DNA of 64,000 bases from Desulfosporosinus nitroreducens (GCF_023897015.1 NZ_JAMHFY010000020.1:33749-97748), one strand, 5' to 3'. Positions 15,597-25,151 are shown, numbered from the stretch's first letter. Notes: generated from the letters alone by a model not told the origin. Translations and numbers: made by a program.

Positions 15597-16919
15597 CTAT
15601 TTCAAGTTCATGTTGATATCCATTTCCTCCAAATAATCACTTACAGATAAAAGGCCTGTTATGAATGCTGTAGAAGCTTCTTCAATAGACTTTTCCTTAT
15701 CAGGTGATAGATGGTATCCAAAAAGTCCTGTATTTATATTCCCTTTTTGCTTTACATTCATCATTAATTTACTAATACCCAGGTCTGAGTCTAAACTAGG
15801 TGTCCATCCCATGTTGTCCAAATTGTATATGATTGCATTATTGCCAAGCTTTTCGTACAGATACTTGTTATAGTATTTAGACATTTCTACTGCAAGTTTT
15901 ACGGCTTCCGTGGGATACTTTGTTGCAGATGAAATTAATAAACCACAGTCTTTCTTAGTTCCACCAGAAACTATACATTTTGGAATTGATCCATTAGTTT
16001 GGCTTAGATGAGGATAATATAATACTGCAACTTTCCCATTCAATTGATTGCTAGCCATGTTTAATTTTTCAGAAGAAGTATAATAAATAGCTGCTTTGGA
16101 GGAATAAAAAAGATTTTCTGCTTCCTCATCGGTAATAGCTTCCGTTTTCTCCTGAAATGCACCTAATTCAATTAGTTGCTTGATCGATGTTGCAGCTCGG
16201 CTAAAAGTTTTCCCGGAAAATGCAACGTCATTGCTTATTAGTTTACTTGAAATTTTATTATCCAAAGTACATGCGAAGCCCTCGATCATGTTATATACAG
16301 ACCTCCCATCTTTGCCGCCAATGACGATGGGAATTATGCTCCTTTTTTTAAACTGTTTAGAAGCAGTCTTAAGTTCTTCAAAACTTTCTGGAATTTTCAC
16401 ATTGTTTTCAGAAAAAATTTTTGTATTTATCAGCATAACGTTATAATTAACTTCATCAATAGGTATCGCATATATATGCTCAGTATCTCCAATTACCTTA
16501 GCGGTTGGAATAACCATATTCCAATAGTTTATATCATTTAGCTTTTTTCCCAAGAGTTGGATTTTCTTTGAGGAGTATAGTTCTTCAGTAAAATTTCCAT
16601 CCCCAGAATAGAATATATCTGGAGGGGTATCAGAATACATCATGACTTTTATTTTTGTATTATATGCATTTGCATTTCCCTTGACATAGGTTAAATGAAT
16701 ATCACAATCGGGGAATAGAGGTTTTATATCAGTTTCGAAATTTTTGAATGCTTCATTCTTTTTCTCATCGTCAAGAGGAACTACACATTCTAAAGCTACC
16801 TTTTCATTATGGTTTTTTACAGCTGGCATTGCCTCTTTATGTTCAATGCTACAGGATATTAGGATTGGCAAAGCCATTATCGAACTTACAATATAAATTC
16901 TTTTAATTTTATTGAGCAT
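15597..16919 (-). CDS. Extracellular solute-binding lipoprotein (family 1 type)
   Basis: This 440-residue lipoprotein has a short basic N-terminus, a hydrophobic stretch and a lipobox ending LPILISC. The mature part has the layout of family 1 (sugar-type) binding proteins: FPDCDIHLTYVKG, PPDIFYSGDG, and a conserved AVKLAVEMSKYYNKYL near the end. The frame extends to a TTG at 16937, but GGGAG fits the ATG at 16919. No ABC permease or ATPase gene accompanies it. It may have lost its transporter, or it may act as a surface sensor with the adjacent hydrolase. The ligand is unknown. Confidence 0.82.
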   Translation of the reverse strand: MLNKIKRIYIVSSIMALPILISCSIEHKEAMPAVKNHNEKVALECVVPLDDEKKNEAFKNFETDIKPLFPDCDIHLTYVKGNANAYNTKIKVMMYSDTPPDIFYSGDGNFTEELYSSKKIQLLGKKLNDINYWNMVIPTAKVIGDTEHIYAIPIDEVNYNVMLINTKIFSENNVKIPESFEELKTASKQFKKRSIIPIVIGGKDGRSVYNMIEGFACTLDNKISSKLISNDVAFSGKTFSRAATSIKQLIELGAFQEKTEAITDEEAENLFYSSKAAIYYTSSEKLNMASNQLNGKVAVLYYPHLSQTNGSIPKCIVSGGTKKDCGLLISSATKYPTEAVKLAVEMSKYYNKYLYEKLGNNAIIYNLDNMGWTPSLDSDLGISKLMMNVKQKGNINTGLFGYHLSPDKEKSIEEASTAFITGLLSVSDYLEEMDINMNLK

Positions 16920-16937
16920 TAATAAGGCAACTCCCAA

Positions 16938-17293
16938 CTAACCTACATTTTGGCAACTATATTAAGAGGGACGCAAATTCCTTGTCCCTTATTGCTCCTT
17001 AATGGAATCAAGTTACCCCTCGTTCGTAAAGAACAAGGGGTTAAAATATCCTATATCTAGGATAATGCTTTTGGAGGTATGTTATTCATGATTTGCGGGC
17101 GCTTTGTGCTGATTGTGAGAATAATTGACTATAATTTTTTTAGCAGTTTCTATAACCTTGAAGTCGACACCGCAAGGGAAGAAAATAATAGTGGTGTAGG
17201 TGTATAAAAGTAGTAGAAAAATATTTTTACTGTATATACTACAAGTATCTATTTCCTGTTGCTAGATATTACACAGAAAGTTAAGGGAATCCT
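16938..17293. other. 356-base gap without a gene
   Basis: Divergent promoter region between the solute-binding gene and the DUF155 pair. An 11-base imperfect inverted repeat around ACCCCTCGTTC/GAACAAGGGGT lies near 17015-17041. AT-rich TGTATATACTAC near 17229-17240 may belong to a promoter for the DUF155 genes. No frame is supported. Confidence 0.45.
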
Positions 17294-18118
17294 ATGAATG
17301 ACTTAAAGTTTAAAGCCTTTGCAGTGACAAATGAAATCGATCTTAATAAGATTGCTGTAGAATGCAACATCAGGAAAAAATATACATGGGAGGAGCCTCT
17401 GCTTCTTCAGGACGAAGTTCTTGGAATCATTATTGGAGAGGAACCTGAGGAAGAAGAGAAGATCCTAGTTTTTTCTTTTGGGAGTATTGTTTTTATTAAT
17501 TCGACCAAACAGCATACAGAAATATTGATGCGCTATCTAAAAGGTATAAAGTCAGATATTGATATCGCACGTTATGACAGGTTTCAGGAAGACTATATAC
17601 TTCATCCCGTTGAGGGCGAAGAAATTGAGTTTACAGACCGCTATGTTCAGATTCCAAATATGGCGTTGTTTCACCCACAGCTAATTTCAATGGTGATTGC
17701 CAAATCTGTGGCGCTTGAGAGGATAGAAGAACAGCTGGGCAAAATTCTTGATGATCTTGAAAGCAAAATTGATAATTTGGAAAAGGGCAAATTAAATATT
17801 GGAAACAAAGAACTTGCCAAGACAACTTCGAGGGTTGTCCGGCATGAATACAATACCATTGCGTATATCATGATTCTTGATAAACCCGACATTACCTGGA
17901 TTAATAGTGATGCAGCAGATTTTTACGAAAAGATGTCAGAGTTTTTCGAGCTAAATGACCGGTATGAGGTGATAAAAAGCAAGACTGAAATCCTAAAAAG
18001 TATCATTGACGGGTTGGCATCCATAAGCCATTCAATACGAGGATTGTTTGTTGAGTGGGTGATTGTTCTGCTGATTGTTATTGAAGTGGTGCTTATGGTG
18101 TTTGATTTAATCAGGTGA
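17294..18118 (+). CDS. RMD1/SIF2-type DUF155 protein, first of a tandem pair
   Basis: This 274-residue protein of the DUF155 (Rmd1/RMND1) family is known mostly from mitochondria and a scatter of bacteria. The family core is visible as ILVFSFGSIVFINSTKQH, then long predicted helices (residues 130-235, ending ELNDRYEVIKSKTEIL), and a single C-terminal membrane helix (VIVLLIVIEVVLMVFDLI) as a tail anchor. The gene is 14 bases before a paralogue of the same length and layout. Eukaryotic members support mitochondrial translation; the bacterial role is unknown. Confidence 0.85.
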   Translation: MNDLKFKAFAVTNEIDLNKIAVECNIRKKYTWEEPLLLQDEVLGIIIGEEPEEEEKILVFSFGSIVFINSTKQHTEILMRYLKGIKSDIDIARYDRFQEDYILHPVEGEEIEFTDRYVQIPNMALFHPQLISMVIAKSVALERIEEQLGKILDDLESKIDNLEKGKLNIGNKELAKTTSRVVRHEYNTIAYIMILDKPDITWINSDAADFYEKMSEFFELNDRYEVIKSKTEILKSIIDGLASISHSIRGLFVEWVIVLLIVIEVVLMVFDLIR

Positions 18119-18132
18119 AGACAGGTGTAAAT

Positions 18133-18945
18133 ATGGAAAAAGTAATCCTTAATACTTATAAAGTTGCAACAAGACTTCCGCTTGCACAGATAGCGTTATT
18201 TATTAAATTAAGGCAGGACGTAGGGTGGAAGGAGTATATTAAATTCGACTGTGCAGATATTGAAAAGATCCTAAAATATGCTTCGGAAAATAAGGCAGTG
18301 TACTTATATAAATACGGGTGTATTACCTTTTTAAACTTCAATCAAGATGAGATCTCTATTTTTCTTGAATATTTGAGGACGCTGTTCGTTGATTTAGATT
18401 ATGAATTGATGTCTAAATTTAATGAGAACCATGAGATGGTCCTTTCAAGAGAAGCGTATGTAAACCTGTGGGAAGGCGATGAGGTAAAATTCCCTTATCA
18501 GCAGGACGTGGATGATATAGCTGCGACGGTTTTAGCAAAATCCACCGAACTTTACAAGATTGAAACCGAGCTTTCAGAGGTTTTAGATGAGGCGGGTACT
18601 TTCATAATGCAACTAAATAAGGGGCATCTAAGCGCAAATAGCAAAAAGGTAGCTTCAACTCTTGCCAAAAGCATCCGGTTTAAATACAGAAGCATTGAAA
18701 GTGTAAGGCTTCTTGACAGACCCTCAGAGTTTAAAAAAACCATTGAATCACGACAAATATTTGATAAACTGAGCGAGTATTTTGAGCTCAATGAAAGATA
18801 TGCAGCTTTATCAAATCAGATGGATATTCTAGACTCAATAACGGGAGATTATTTAAGCTTTGGAAGCAAACAATCTGAAAGGAGACTTCTGTTATTTGAA
18901 ATATTGCTTCTTGCTAGCTTTCCGCTTTTGCACATCCTGTCTTGA
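18133..18945 (+). CDS. DUF155 (RMD1-type) protein, second of a tandem pair
   Basis: This 270-residue paralogue of the preceding gene has the same order of elements: VYLYKYGCITFLNFNQDE, a helical middle with SEYFELNERYAALSNQMDIL, and a C-terminal hydrophobic segment (LLLFEILLLASFPLLHIL). The ATG at 18133 has an AGACAGGTG upstream; a GTG six codons earlier overlaps the previous stop. The pair probably forms a hetero-complex at the membrane (inference). Sequence divergence between the two is high, so the duplication is old. Confidence 0.84.
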   Translation: MEKVILNTYKVATRLPLAQIALFIKLRQDVGWKEYIKFDCADIEKILKYASENKAVYLYKYGCITFLNFNQDEISIFLEYLRTLFVDLDYELMSKFNENHEMVLSREAYVNLWEGDEVKFPYQQDVDDIAATVLAKSTELYKIETELSEVLDEAGTFIMQLNKGHLSANSKKVASTLAKSIRFKYRSIESVRLLDRPSEFKKTIESRQIFDKLSEYFELNERYAALSNQMDILDSITGDYLSFGSKQSERRLLLFEILLLASFPLLHILS

Positions 18946-19220
18946 TAATTCGCTCGCATTTTTCCCTTTTCATAACTAAAAATCTAGTTGATGTCCACTA
19001 TGAACTATAGCCTTCTTGAATAGATTCTTATATTTATTTAACTGAACATGTAATCGAGCTGTTATCTTCCGCGATCCGCCTCTACAGGGACTGCCATCGC
19101 AGGAGTTGCAAATATATTCCACTACTTATATAAAGATTTGCAAGTTATAATTGGGGCTATTAAGTTAACAGAACTTCTTTTTGTCATTTGCACTACGGGC
19201 TTGCGCAAGGGGGAAATCAT

Positions 19221-19505
19221 TTGATTAGATTTTTCTGGCTAACCTGTGGACTTTTATCGTTAATGATAGGCTTTATTGGCATTTTTCTTCCTTTAATTCC
19301 AACAGTACCTTTGGTTTTGTTTTCAGCAATAGCTTTTGCGAAAAGCTCACAGTTCCTTCATGATTGGTTAGTTAATCATAAATTTTTCGGTGTTATCATT
19401 AAAGATTGGCAACACAACAGGAAGATCCCTATTAGAGCTAAGATTTTCGGTGTAATGGCAATGGTTATTTCCATTACAATTTCTATAGTTTACTTGAGTA
19501 GATGA
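19221..19505 (+). CDS. DUF454 (YbaN-like) inner membrane protein
   Basis: This 94-residue protein has two N-terminal hydrophobic helices separated by the family signature GIFLPLIPTVPLVLFSAIAFAKSS, then a cytosolic loop with WLVNHKFFGVIIKDWQ and a C-terminal helix. The start is a TTG at 19221, because AAGGGGGA lies six bases before it; the longer reading frame from 19188 has no ribosome binding site. The family function is unknown. Confidence 0.85.
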   Translation: MIRFFWLTCGLLSLMIGFIGIFLPLIPTVPLVLFSAIAFAKSSQFLHDWLVNHKFFGVIIKDWQHNRKIPIRAKIFGVMAMVISITISIVYLSR

Positions 19506-19581
19506 AAGAATACCTATTATGGTATGACACTGATTCTAAGTTTCAAGATGATCCCAAAGTCCTTGACTTCTTTAACGAATG

Positions 19582-19611
19582 CGAATGTCTCAAAACTGAG
19601 GCATTCGTTTT
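19582..19611 (+). terminator. Terminator after the DUF454 gene
   Basis: CGAATGTCTCA (19582-19592) pairs with TGAGGCATTCG (19597-19607), one G-U pair, loop AAAC, then TTTTG. Confidence 0.8.
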
Positions 19612-19792
19612 GATTAGGGAGGGACTTATTTCCATAGGATAAGAAAATTGGCGAATTATGTACTGGAAAATAGAAGATTCATATTTAATCTTCTTCCAGA
19701 CAAATTATAATCATGCTACACTAAGAGGAAATACTACTATACATATAGTTATTGAAGAATATGAGGATCAAGTAACATCGGATGGGGGCCAA

Positions 19793-21934
19793 ATGTTGAA
19801 AAAAAGCTCAATTCCCTGGTGGATGCGCCTTAAAGTTCATTTTCTTTTATTTGGAATTACCATGTCCATTCTTCCTCTGTTCCTGCTTGGGAATTTAGGG
19901 TTTACATCTGTCCGACAAAATCTACAAAAAAATATTCATGAACAAGACTTTGCGCAGGTAACAGTAATCGCCAATGAAATACGAAACTTTGTCACAAATG
20001 TAGAGATCAGTTTAACCCCTACGAAGGCCACGAGTGCCTACGCTCTCGTGGGGAAAGATGAAACATCACGTCAGATTATTTTAGAAATACTTTTGCACCA
20101 AGAGTCTTTTATAGAAGAAATTAAGATAACTGATGAAAATTTTGTCGTTATCGATCAGATCACTCGTCAAGAGGGAATTTCCCCTCATACGTCTGCAACC
20201 ATAATTGAAAATCCCGTATCCACGGTAAAGTCCTCAGCTATAAGTGAAGTGTTCTTTTCGAGTGATAGACGCCCAAAGATCTATTTGACTGTGGCGGTTC
20301 AAGACCCCTTGACTAAAGCCCGAATCGGATATTTGCAAGCTAAAGTTGACTTACAAGGGATTATCAGTCGCTATGTTAATATGCTGTTAGGTGAGGAAGA
20401 GTATGTATTTATCGTTGACCAAGCCGGAAATTTAATTGGGCATACTGATTCCAATCTTGTTTTGCAGGATGAGGAAATCCGTCAAGATTCTGCAGTTCAA
20501 AGTTTTCTGGAGGGAGAGGACTTTTCCCAGGGAAGTGAGTATAAAAATCTGGACGGTGTTTCCGTCATAGGGGCGTTTACTTCCATCGGTACTCCGAATT
20601 GGGCAGTATTTATTGAACAGCCTGCCCGAGAAGCGAATAAACCGATTTTGGATTTTGCTTTTCGACTCATCATGATTGCCATCTTAATCATGGTTCTAGT
20701 CATGATTTTAAGTATTGCTTTTGGTTTGAAAGTAGTTCATCCAATTGAAAATCTTGAAGGTCAAGTCAGACGAATTATTTCAACGGGAGACCTAGAATCC
20801 CATATTCCGATTGAGAGCTGGGATGAAATCGGGAGATTAGTTAAATCCTTTAATCAGTTGTTAAATTCATTGGATCAAAAGAATGAAAACCTAAAAGATG
20901 AAAAGGAGCTGTTGACCACCGTCGTTGACGGGGTTGGCGCTGGAATGGTTCTCCTCAATCCTGATAAGAAGATCATTTGGTGGAATACGAAGTTTGCAGA
21001 ATGGTTTGGACATCATTTAGAGAATCTCCCCTGTGATCAAGTTGTTAAAGGACAGGGAATGGAGGGCGTTAACCACGAAAATTGCCGTAATATGTGTTCT
21101 GTTTTTGTGAACGAAGAACGCCGACATTTCCGTCAGATGTTTTATGAGTTATCACCTGATAATCCTGAGAGTGCGGCTTACCTGTTACTGCTGGATGATG
21201 TTACCCAAGAGGTAGAAATGGAAGCCCGTATGATTGAGACGGATAAAATGGCGGCTATTGGACTTTTGGCCTCAGGAGTGGCTCATGAAATTAACAATCC
21301 ATTGGCCATCGTTGCGGCACATAGTGAGGACTTACTGGACCGTCTGAATGAGGAAGAACCGGGGCCGACTCGAGAGGAAATTAAGACTGGTTTTAAGACC
21401 GTTTTGGGGCAAATCGTCAGATGTAAACAGATTACGGATCGTTTACTTGGTTTTGCCCGTCAGCGCATCAATGGGAGTGACCTTATCGAAATTGGTGCAG
21501 TCAGTTTACATACACTTGGACTGTTAGAACACAAGATAAAACAAAAGCAGATTAAAATCGAGCTCCAAATGGAAAATAGTCTCTTTATCCTGGGTAATGA
21601 AAATGAGTGGCAGCAAGTGGTTCTCAATCTGATCAACAATGCCTTAGATGCCTCCTCTGAAGGAAAAGTGATCGAAGTTAAAGGATACCGCGAAGGGGAA
21701 AATACTCATTTTATGGTTAAGGATTACGGGGAAGGCATTCCTCAAATCAACCAGAAAAAGGTATTCGACCCGTTTTTCACAACGAAGTCCGTAGGGCAAG
21801 GAACAGGTTTAGGGTTATACGTAAGTTACGGAATTGTTCAGAAGATGCAAGGCGAGATGGCCTTAGAAAGTACGGAAGGACAGGGAACCTGTGTGAAGAT
21901 AACCTTGCCTCTCCATAAAGGAGGGTTAAAGTAA
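19793..21934 (+). CDS. Sensor histidine kinase (Cache-HAMP-PAS-HisKA-HATPase)
   Basis: This is a 713-residue membrane kinase. The first membrane helix is at about 14-34, followed by an extracellular Cache-type sensor (about 40-285), a second helix (about 287-312), HAMP, a PAS domain (about 375-475), HisKA with His498 in SGVAHEINNPLAIV, and a C-terminal ATPase domain with NLINNALDAS, DYGEGIP and GTGLGLYVSYG. The PAS carries three close cysteines (PCDQVV, ENCRNMC), an unusual cluster that could bind metal or sense redox. The frame can be read from 19658, but the hydrophobic start after GATGGGGGCC favours 19793. It is followed without a gap by its response regulator. Confidence 0.9.
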   Translation: MLKKSSIPWWMRLKVHFLLFGITMSILPLFLLGNLGFTSVRQNLQKNIHEQDFAQVTVIANEIRNFVTNVEISLTPTKATSAYALVGKDETSRQIILEILLHQESFIEEIKITDENFVVIDQITRQEGISPHTSATIIENPVSTVKSSAISEVFFSSDRRPKIYLTVAVQDPLTKARIGYLQAKVDLQGIISRYVNMLLGEEEYVFIVDQAGNLIGHTDSNLVLQDEEIRQDSAVQSFLEGEDFSQGSEYKNLDGVSVIGAFTSIGTPNWAVFIEQPAREANKPILDFAFRLIMIAILIMVLVMILSIAFGLKVVHPIENLEGQVRRIISTGDLESHIPIESWDEIGRLVKSFNQLLNSLDQKNENLKDEKELLTTVVDGVGAGMVLLNPDKKIIWWNTKFAEWFGHHLENLPCDQVVKGQGMEGVNHENCRNMCSVFVNEERRHFRQMFYELSPDNPESAAYLLLLDDVTQEVEMEARMIETDKMAAIGLLASGVAHEINNPLAIVAAHSEDLLDRLNEEEPGPTREEIKTGFKTVLGQIVRCKQITDRLLGFARQRINGSDLIEIGAVSLHTLGLLEHKIKQKQIKIELQMENSLFILGNENEWQQVVLNLINNALDASSEGKVIEVKGYREGENTHFMVKDYGEGIPQINQKKVFDPFFTTKSVGQGTGLGLYVSYGIVQKMQGEMALESTEGQGTCVKITLPLHKGGLK

Positions 21935-23326
21935 ATGAAACACTGTCAAAAGATTCTAATCTTAGACGATGAGGAAGCCTTGCGCGCGATTATTGCGCAG
22001 CGTTTAAAGCGTAAAGGTTATGAAATACTAGAAGCAGGCACAGCGGAAGAAGGTTTATCCCTTCTCAAAGATACTTTAATCGATGCTCTCTTGTTGGATA
22101 TCAAGTTGCCGGACGGTGATGGGCTTATCCTTTTACCAGAGATTAAAAAATTACAACCGGATCTCCAAGTCGTCATGTTAACTGGAAATGGTACGATCGA
22201 GTCAGCCATTGAAGCCATGAAACTTGGCGCGTATGATTATCTGACCAAACCGTGTAACTTGTCTGAGCTTGAAATCACGCTGCAAAAAGCTCTTGAGAAA
22301 CAGAAACTATTGTTGGAAAATACAGGGCTTAGGCAGGTAGTGAACCGACAAACTCCAGAACTTAAAATTATAGCCGTAAGTGCACCCATGGTCGCGCTTC
22401 TAGAGATGACCCGTAAAGTAGCTCAAACAGATGCATCGGTCCTCATACAGGGAGAGAGCGGCGTGGGTAAGGAGTTGATTGCCCAAGCAATCCATCACTG
22501 CAGCTCACGGTTTAATCGCCCTTGTGTTCCTGTAAACGCTGGCGCGATTCCAGAAACTTTAATAGAGAGTGAGCTTTTTGGACACGAAAAAGGAGCCTTT
22601 ACTGGAGCTGGGTCTCAGAAAATCGGATTAGTAGAAATGGCCGATAATGGCACGCTCTTTCTCGATGAAATCGGTGAAATGCCCTTGTCTATTCAAGTAA
22701 AGCTTCTCCGGTTTTTAGAAAGCGGAGAATTCCGGCGCGTCGGAGATACCCGACTCCGTCAGGTAGATGTTCGGATTGTCGCAGCAACCAATAGAGATCT
22801 ACAACAGGAAATTAATCACGGAAGATTTCGAGAAGATCTGTTTTATCGCTTGAACGGCTTAACCTTAATCGTCCCCCCTCTACGCGAGCGGCGAGATGAT
22901 ATTCTTCCTCTTGTAGAACAATTCCTTGAAACCCAGAACAAAAGAAAATTGCCTCATCAGGATTATAGTTTATTACCAGAAACTAGGGAGCAATTGCTGA
23001 ATTATGATTTTCCGGGTAATGTTCGTGAACTCTTCCATCTCATTGAACGCGGACAAATCTTGTCTATCGGTGGAAAGATCACACCTAAAGATATTTGGGG
23101 AAACTCAGAGCAAGTCGTTAAGACATTTCACTCTTCCGATTCGGAAGAAGGATTCTTAGATATATTTCATGACAATCAATGTCCATCCTTAGAAGATGTA
23201 GAAAAGCGCTACATTTTAGCTACTCTTAAAAGAGTTAAGGGCAATAAGTCACAAGCAGCAAGTTTATTAGGAATCAGTGTAAGGAATCTGTATCGAAAGT
23301 TACAGAGTTATGGGGTGGTTGAGTAA
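21935..23326 (+). CDS. Sigma-54-dependent response regulator (NtrC family)
   Basis: This 463-residue protein has a receiver domain (acidic pair DDEE at 11-14, phospho-acceptor Asp55 in LLLDIKLPDG, Lys in YLTKPCN) and a full AAA+ domain. The latter shows Walker A GESGVGKE, the sigma-54 contact loop GAFTGA, Walker B LFLDEIGEMP and the arginine region FREDLFYRLNGL. A Fis-type helix-turn-helix ends the protein (KSQAASLLGISVRNLYRKL). It starts at the first base after the kinase stop and overlaps the following exporter gene by one base. It should drive sigma-54 transcription, most simply of the exporter operon itself or of distant targets. Confidence 0.95.
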   Translation: MKHCQKILILDDEEALRAIIAQRLKRKGYEILEAGTAEEGLSLLKDTLIDALLLDIKLPDGDGLILLPEIKKLQPDLQVVMLTGNGTIESAIEAMKLGAYDYLTKPCNLSELEITLQKALEKQKLLLENTGLRQVVNRQTPELKIIAVSAPMVALLEMTRKVAQTDASVLIQGESGVGKELIAQAIHHCSSRFNRPCVPVNAGAIPETLIESELFGHEKGAFTGAGSQKIGLVEMADNGTLFLDEIGEMPLSIQVKLLRFLESGEFRRVGDTRLRQVDVRIVAATNRDLQQEINHGRFREDLFYRLNGLTLIVPPLRERRDDILPLVEQFLETQNKRKLPHQDYSLLPETREQLLNYDFPGNVRELFHLIERGQILSIGGKITPKDIWGNSEQVVKTFHSSDSEEGFLDIFHDNQCPSLEDVEKRYILATLKRVKGNKSQAASLLGISVRNLYRKLQSYGVVE

Positions 23327-24678
23327 TGGGCTATGTATCCTCTGCAAAGAAATCAACGACTCCTTCCGGGGGCTGGTCCGACCTGTGGAGACAGGAAGAT
23401 TATTGGGCTGTGTGGCTTGGCCTGACGATCATAGTGTTAGCAATCGTGTTCTGGAGTAATGGGATTAACTTTATGAATTGGATTGTACTGAAGATCCCAA
23501 GCTATAGCAACTACAATACGGCCATAAGTTATGTTAGCAGCCATAAGATTACTCTCTTAACACTCTATTTGTTTTTTCTTATTTTGTTTTCAATCGCGGT
23601 TAAAGCCCTGACTGGAGAAGTTAAACGGTTTTTAGTGGGATTCACGTTTCTTTTTTTACTAAGTGCTCTTGTTTCGGTATGGGGTTCTTGGGATGTCATG
23701 AAACGGTATAACATTGAAACCCCGCTTCTCGCACTCGTAGTAGGACTCATAATTAGTAACCTATTTAAGATTCCGAATTGGCTAAGCACCGCACTCCAGA
23801 CCCAATTTTACATTAAGCTGGGAATTGTGTTAATGGGTGCTTCCTTACCCTTTACTTTAATCGTCAAAGCTGGTACGACTGCTTTTGCTCAAGCAACTAT
23901 TATTGCACTCGCTACTTTCCTCACCATTTACTGGACAGGAACAAGAGTTTTCTCACTTGATAAGCGCTTTGCTGCGACTCTGGCAGCTGGTGGTTCAATC
24001 TGCGGAGTTTCTGCTTCGATTGCTATTGGTGGTGCCGTTAAAGCAGAAAAGCAGCACGTGTCAATTGCAATTTCTCTGGTTATTCTTTGGTCCATCATTA
24101 TGATTTTTATCCTCCCCTTAGCGATTAAAGCATTACATATTCCACCCGGCCCCGCAGGTGCTTGGATTGGAACAGCAGAATTTGCTGATGCTCCGGGTAT
24201 GGCAGCTGCGGCTGCTATCAATGAACAAGCAATCAAAACGTTTACCCTGATGAAAGTCGTAGGTCGTGACATGTTCATTGGGATCTGGTGTTTTATCATG
24301 GCTTTTACTTCGGTCACAAGATGGGAGAAAAGGTATGTCGGTACCAAACCGGATGCTCTTGATGTCTGGATACGCTTTCCGAAATTCGTTATAGGGTTCT
24401 TTGTAGCCTCAATTATCATAACCTTCTTAGCTGCTTCTCCGCATGTAGTGACTTCCAAAGCGCTTGATAATAGAATCATTAATCCGATTATAGAATTGAG
24501 AAATTGGGCCTTCATCTTTACTTTTCTCTCCATTGGCCTAACCAGTCGCTTGAAGGACCTTGCTTCAGTCGGTTGGAAGCCGTTTGCAGCTTTTACTGCC
24601 GGTGTATTGGTAAATATTCCACTTGGATATCTGTTAGCAGTTGTAATTATGGGGAACTATTGGATAACAGTTAAGTAA
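23326..24678 (+). CDS. YeiH-family (UPF0324) putative exporter
   Basis: This 450-residue polytopic protein has about eleven hydrophobic helices and the YeiH/putative sulfate exporter (PSE) hallmarks: LVVGLIISNLFKIPNW, KLGIVLMGASLPF, the glycine-rich AAGGSICGVSASIAIGG and FADAPGMAAAAAINEQA. Compared with E. coli YeiH (about 350 residues) it has an N-terminal extension of about 90 residues. It overlaps the response-regulator stop codon (TAATG), so it is the output gene of a dedicated two-component system. Substrates proposed for the family (sulfate, sulfite-like anions) are not proven. Confidence 0.9.
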   Translation: MGYVSSAKKSTTPSGGWSDLWRQEDYWAVWLGLTIIVLAIVFWSNGINFMNWIVLKIPSYSNYNTAISYVSSHKITLLTLYLFFLILFSIAVKALTGEVKRFLVGFTFLFLLSALVSVWGSWDVMKRYNIETPLLALVVGLIISNLFKIPNWLSTALQTQFYIKLGIVLMGASLPFTLIVKAGTTAFAQATIIALATFLTIYWTGTRVFSLDKRFAATLAAGGSICGVSASIAIGGAVKAEKQHVSIAISLVILWSIIMIFILPLAIKALHIPPGPAGAWIGTAEFADAPGMAAAAAINEQAIKTFTLMKVVGRDMFIGIWCFIMAFTSVTRWEKRYVGTKPDALDVWIRFPKFVIGFFVASIIITFLAASPHVVTSKALDNRIINPIIELRNWAFIFTFLSIGLTSRLKDLASVGWKPFAAFTAGVLVNIPLGYLLAVVIMGNYWITVK

Positions 24679-24702
24679 GATCTGGGCACTCTATTCCTCA
24701 AG

Positions 24703-24729
24703 AAAAGCCACCTTTGCAGGTGGCCTTTA
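24703..24729 (+). terminator. Terminator of the kinase-regulator-exporter operon
   Basis: AAAAGCCACC and GGTGGCCTTT fold around TTTGCA (stem 24707-24712/24719-24724), followed by a T-rich stretch. Confidence 0.7.
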
Positions 24730-24782
24730 GGTTGTTTTGGACCAAGAGAGACATTGAATTATCTTGCAAAGGAGACCTATCG

Positions 24783-25151
24783 ATGAATCCGAATAATGAA
24801 ACCTGTGTTCAGAGAACGCGTTTTGTCTTTAATTATTACGAAAAAAAAGAGTGGTTGGCTGGAGAAAAACCACCCCTGGTTGACATAATTAAGGTAAAGG
24901 ATGTTCAGCCGGAAAATTTAAGATATTTCGCTGAGTTTATGCATACTCGATTAAATCGTATAGCCGAAATGATGGACATTCTTTTAAAGGTACATGATGA
25001 TTGGGCAATCACAGGTTGGAAAGACCACATTCTTATGGAGACGGAGTCTTTTGATTTTAATGACTCCCTTAAGGCCTTGAAGGAACATGGTTACCATGAT
25101 GATGAGTTTGTTTTGAAGGTGGAATATAAGCGCAAATGGGGTGTGCTTTAG
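24783..25151 (+). CDS. Hypothetical 122-residue protein
   Basis: AAAGGAG lies before the ATG at 24783. The product is charged and soluble, with a central amphipathic region LRYFAEFMHTRLNRIAEMMD and several aromatic residues; no membrane segment or Cys pair is present. No family was recognised. The unit is closed by the hairpin at 25229-25266. Confidence 0.6.
   Translation: MNPNNETCVQRTRFVFNYYEKKEWLAGEKPPLVDIIKVKDVQPENLRYFAEFMHTRLNRIAEMMDILLKVHDDWAITGWKDHILMETESFDFNDSLKALKEHGYHDDEFVLKVEYKRKWGVL

Noticed and set aside
18946..19187. Possible coding remnant before the DUF454 gene (TAIAGVANIFHYLYKDLQV)
   Set aside because: A short open stretch without start or recognisable family; not enough to call a relic.
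19502..19642. 46-codon frame overlapping the DUF454 stop (ATGA)
   Set aside because: It has no ribosome binding site and runs through a good terminator (19582-19611); chance coupling is more likely.
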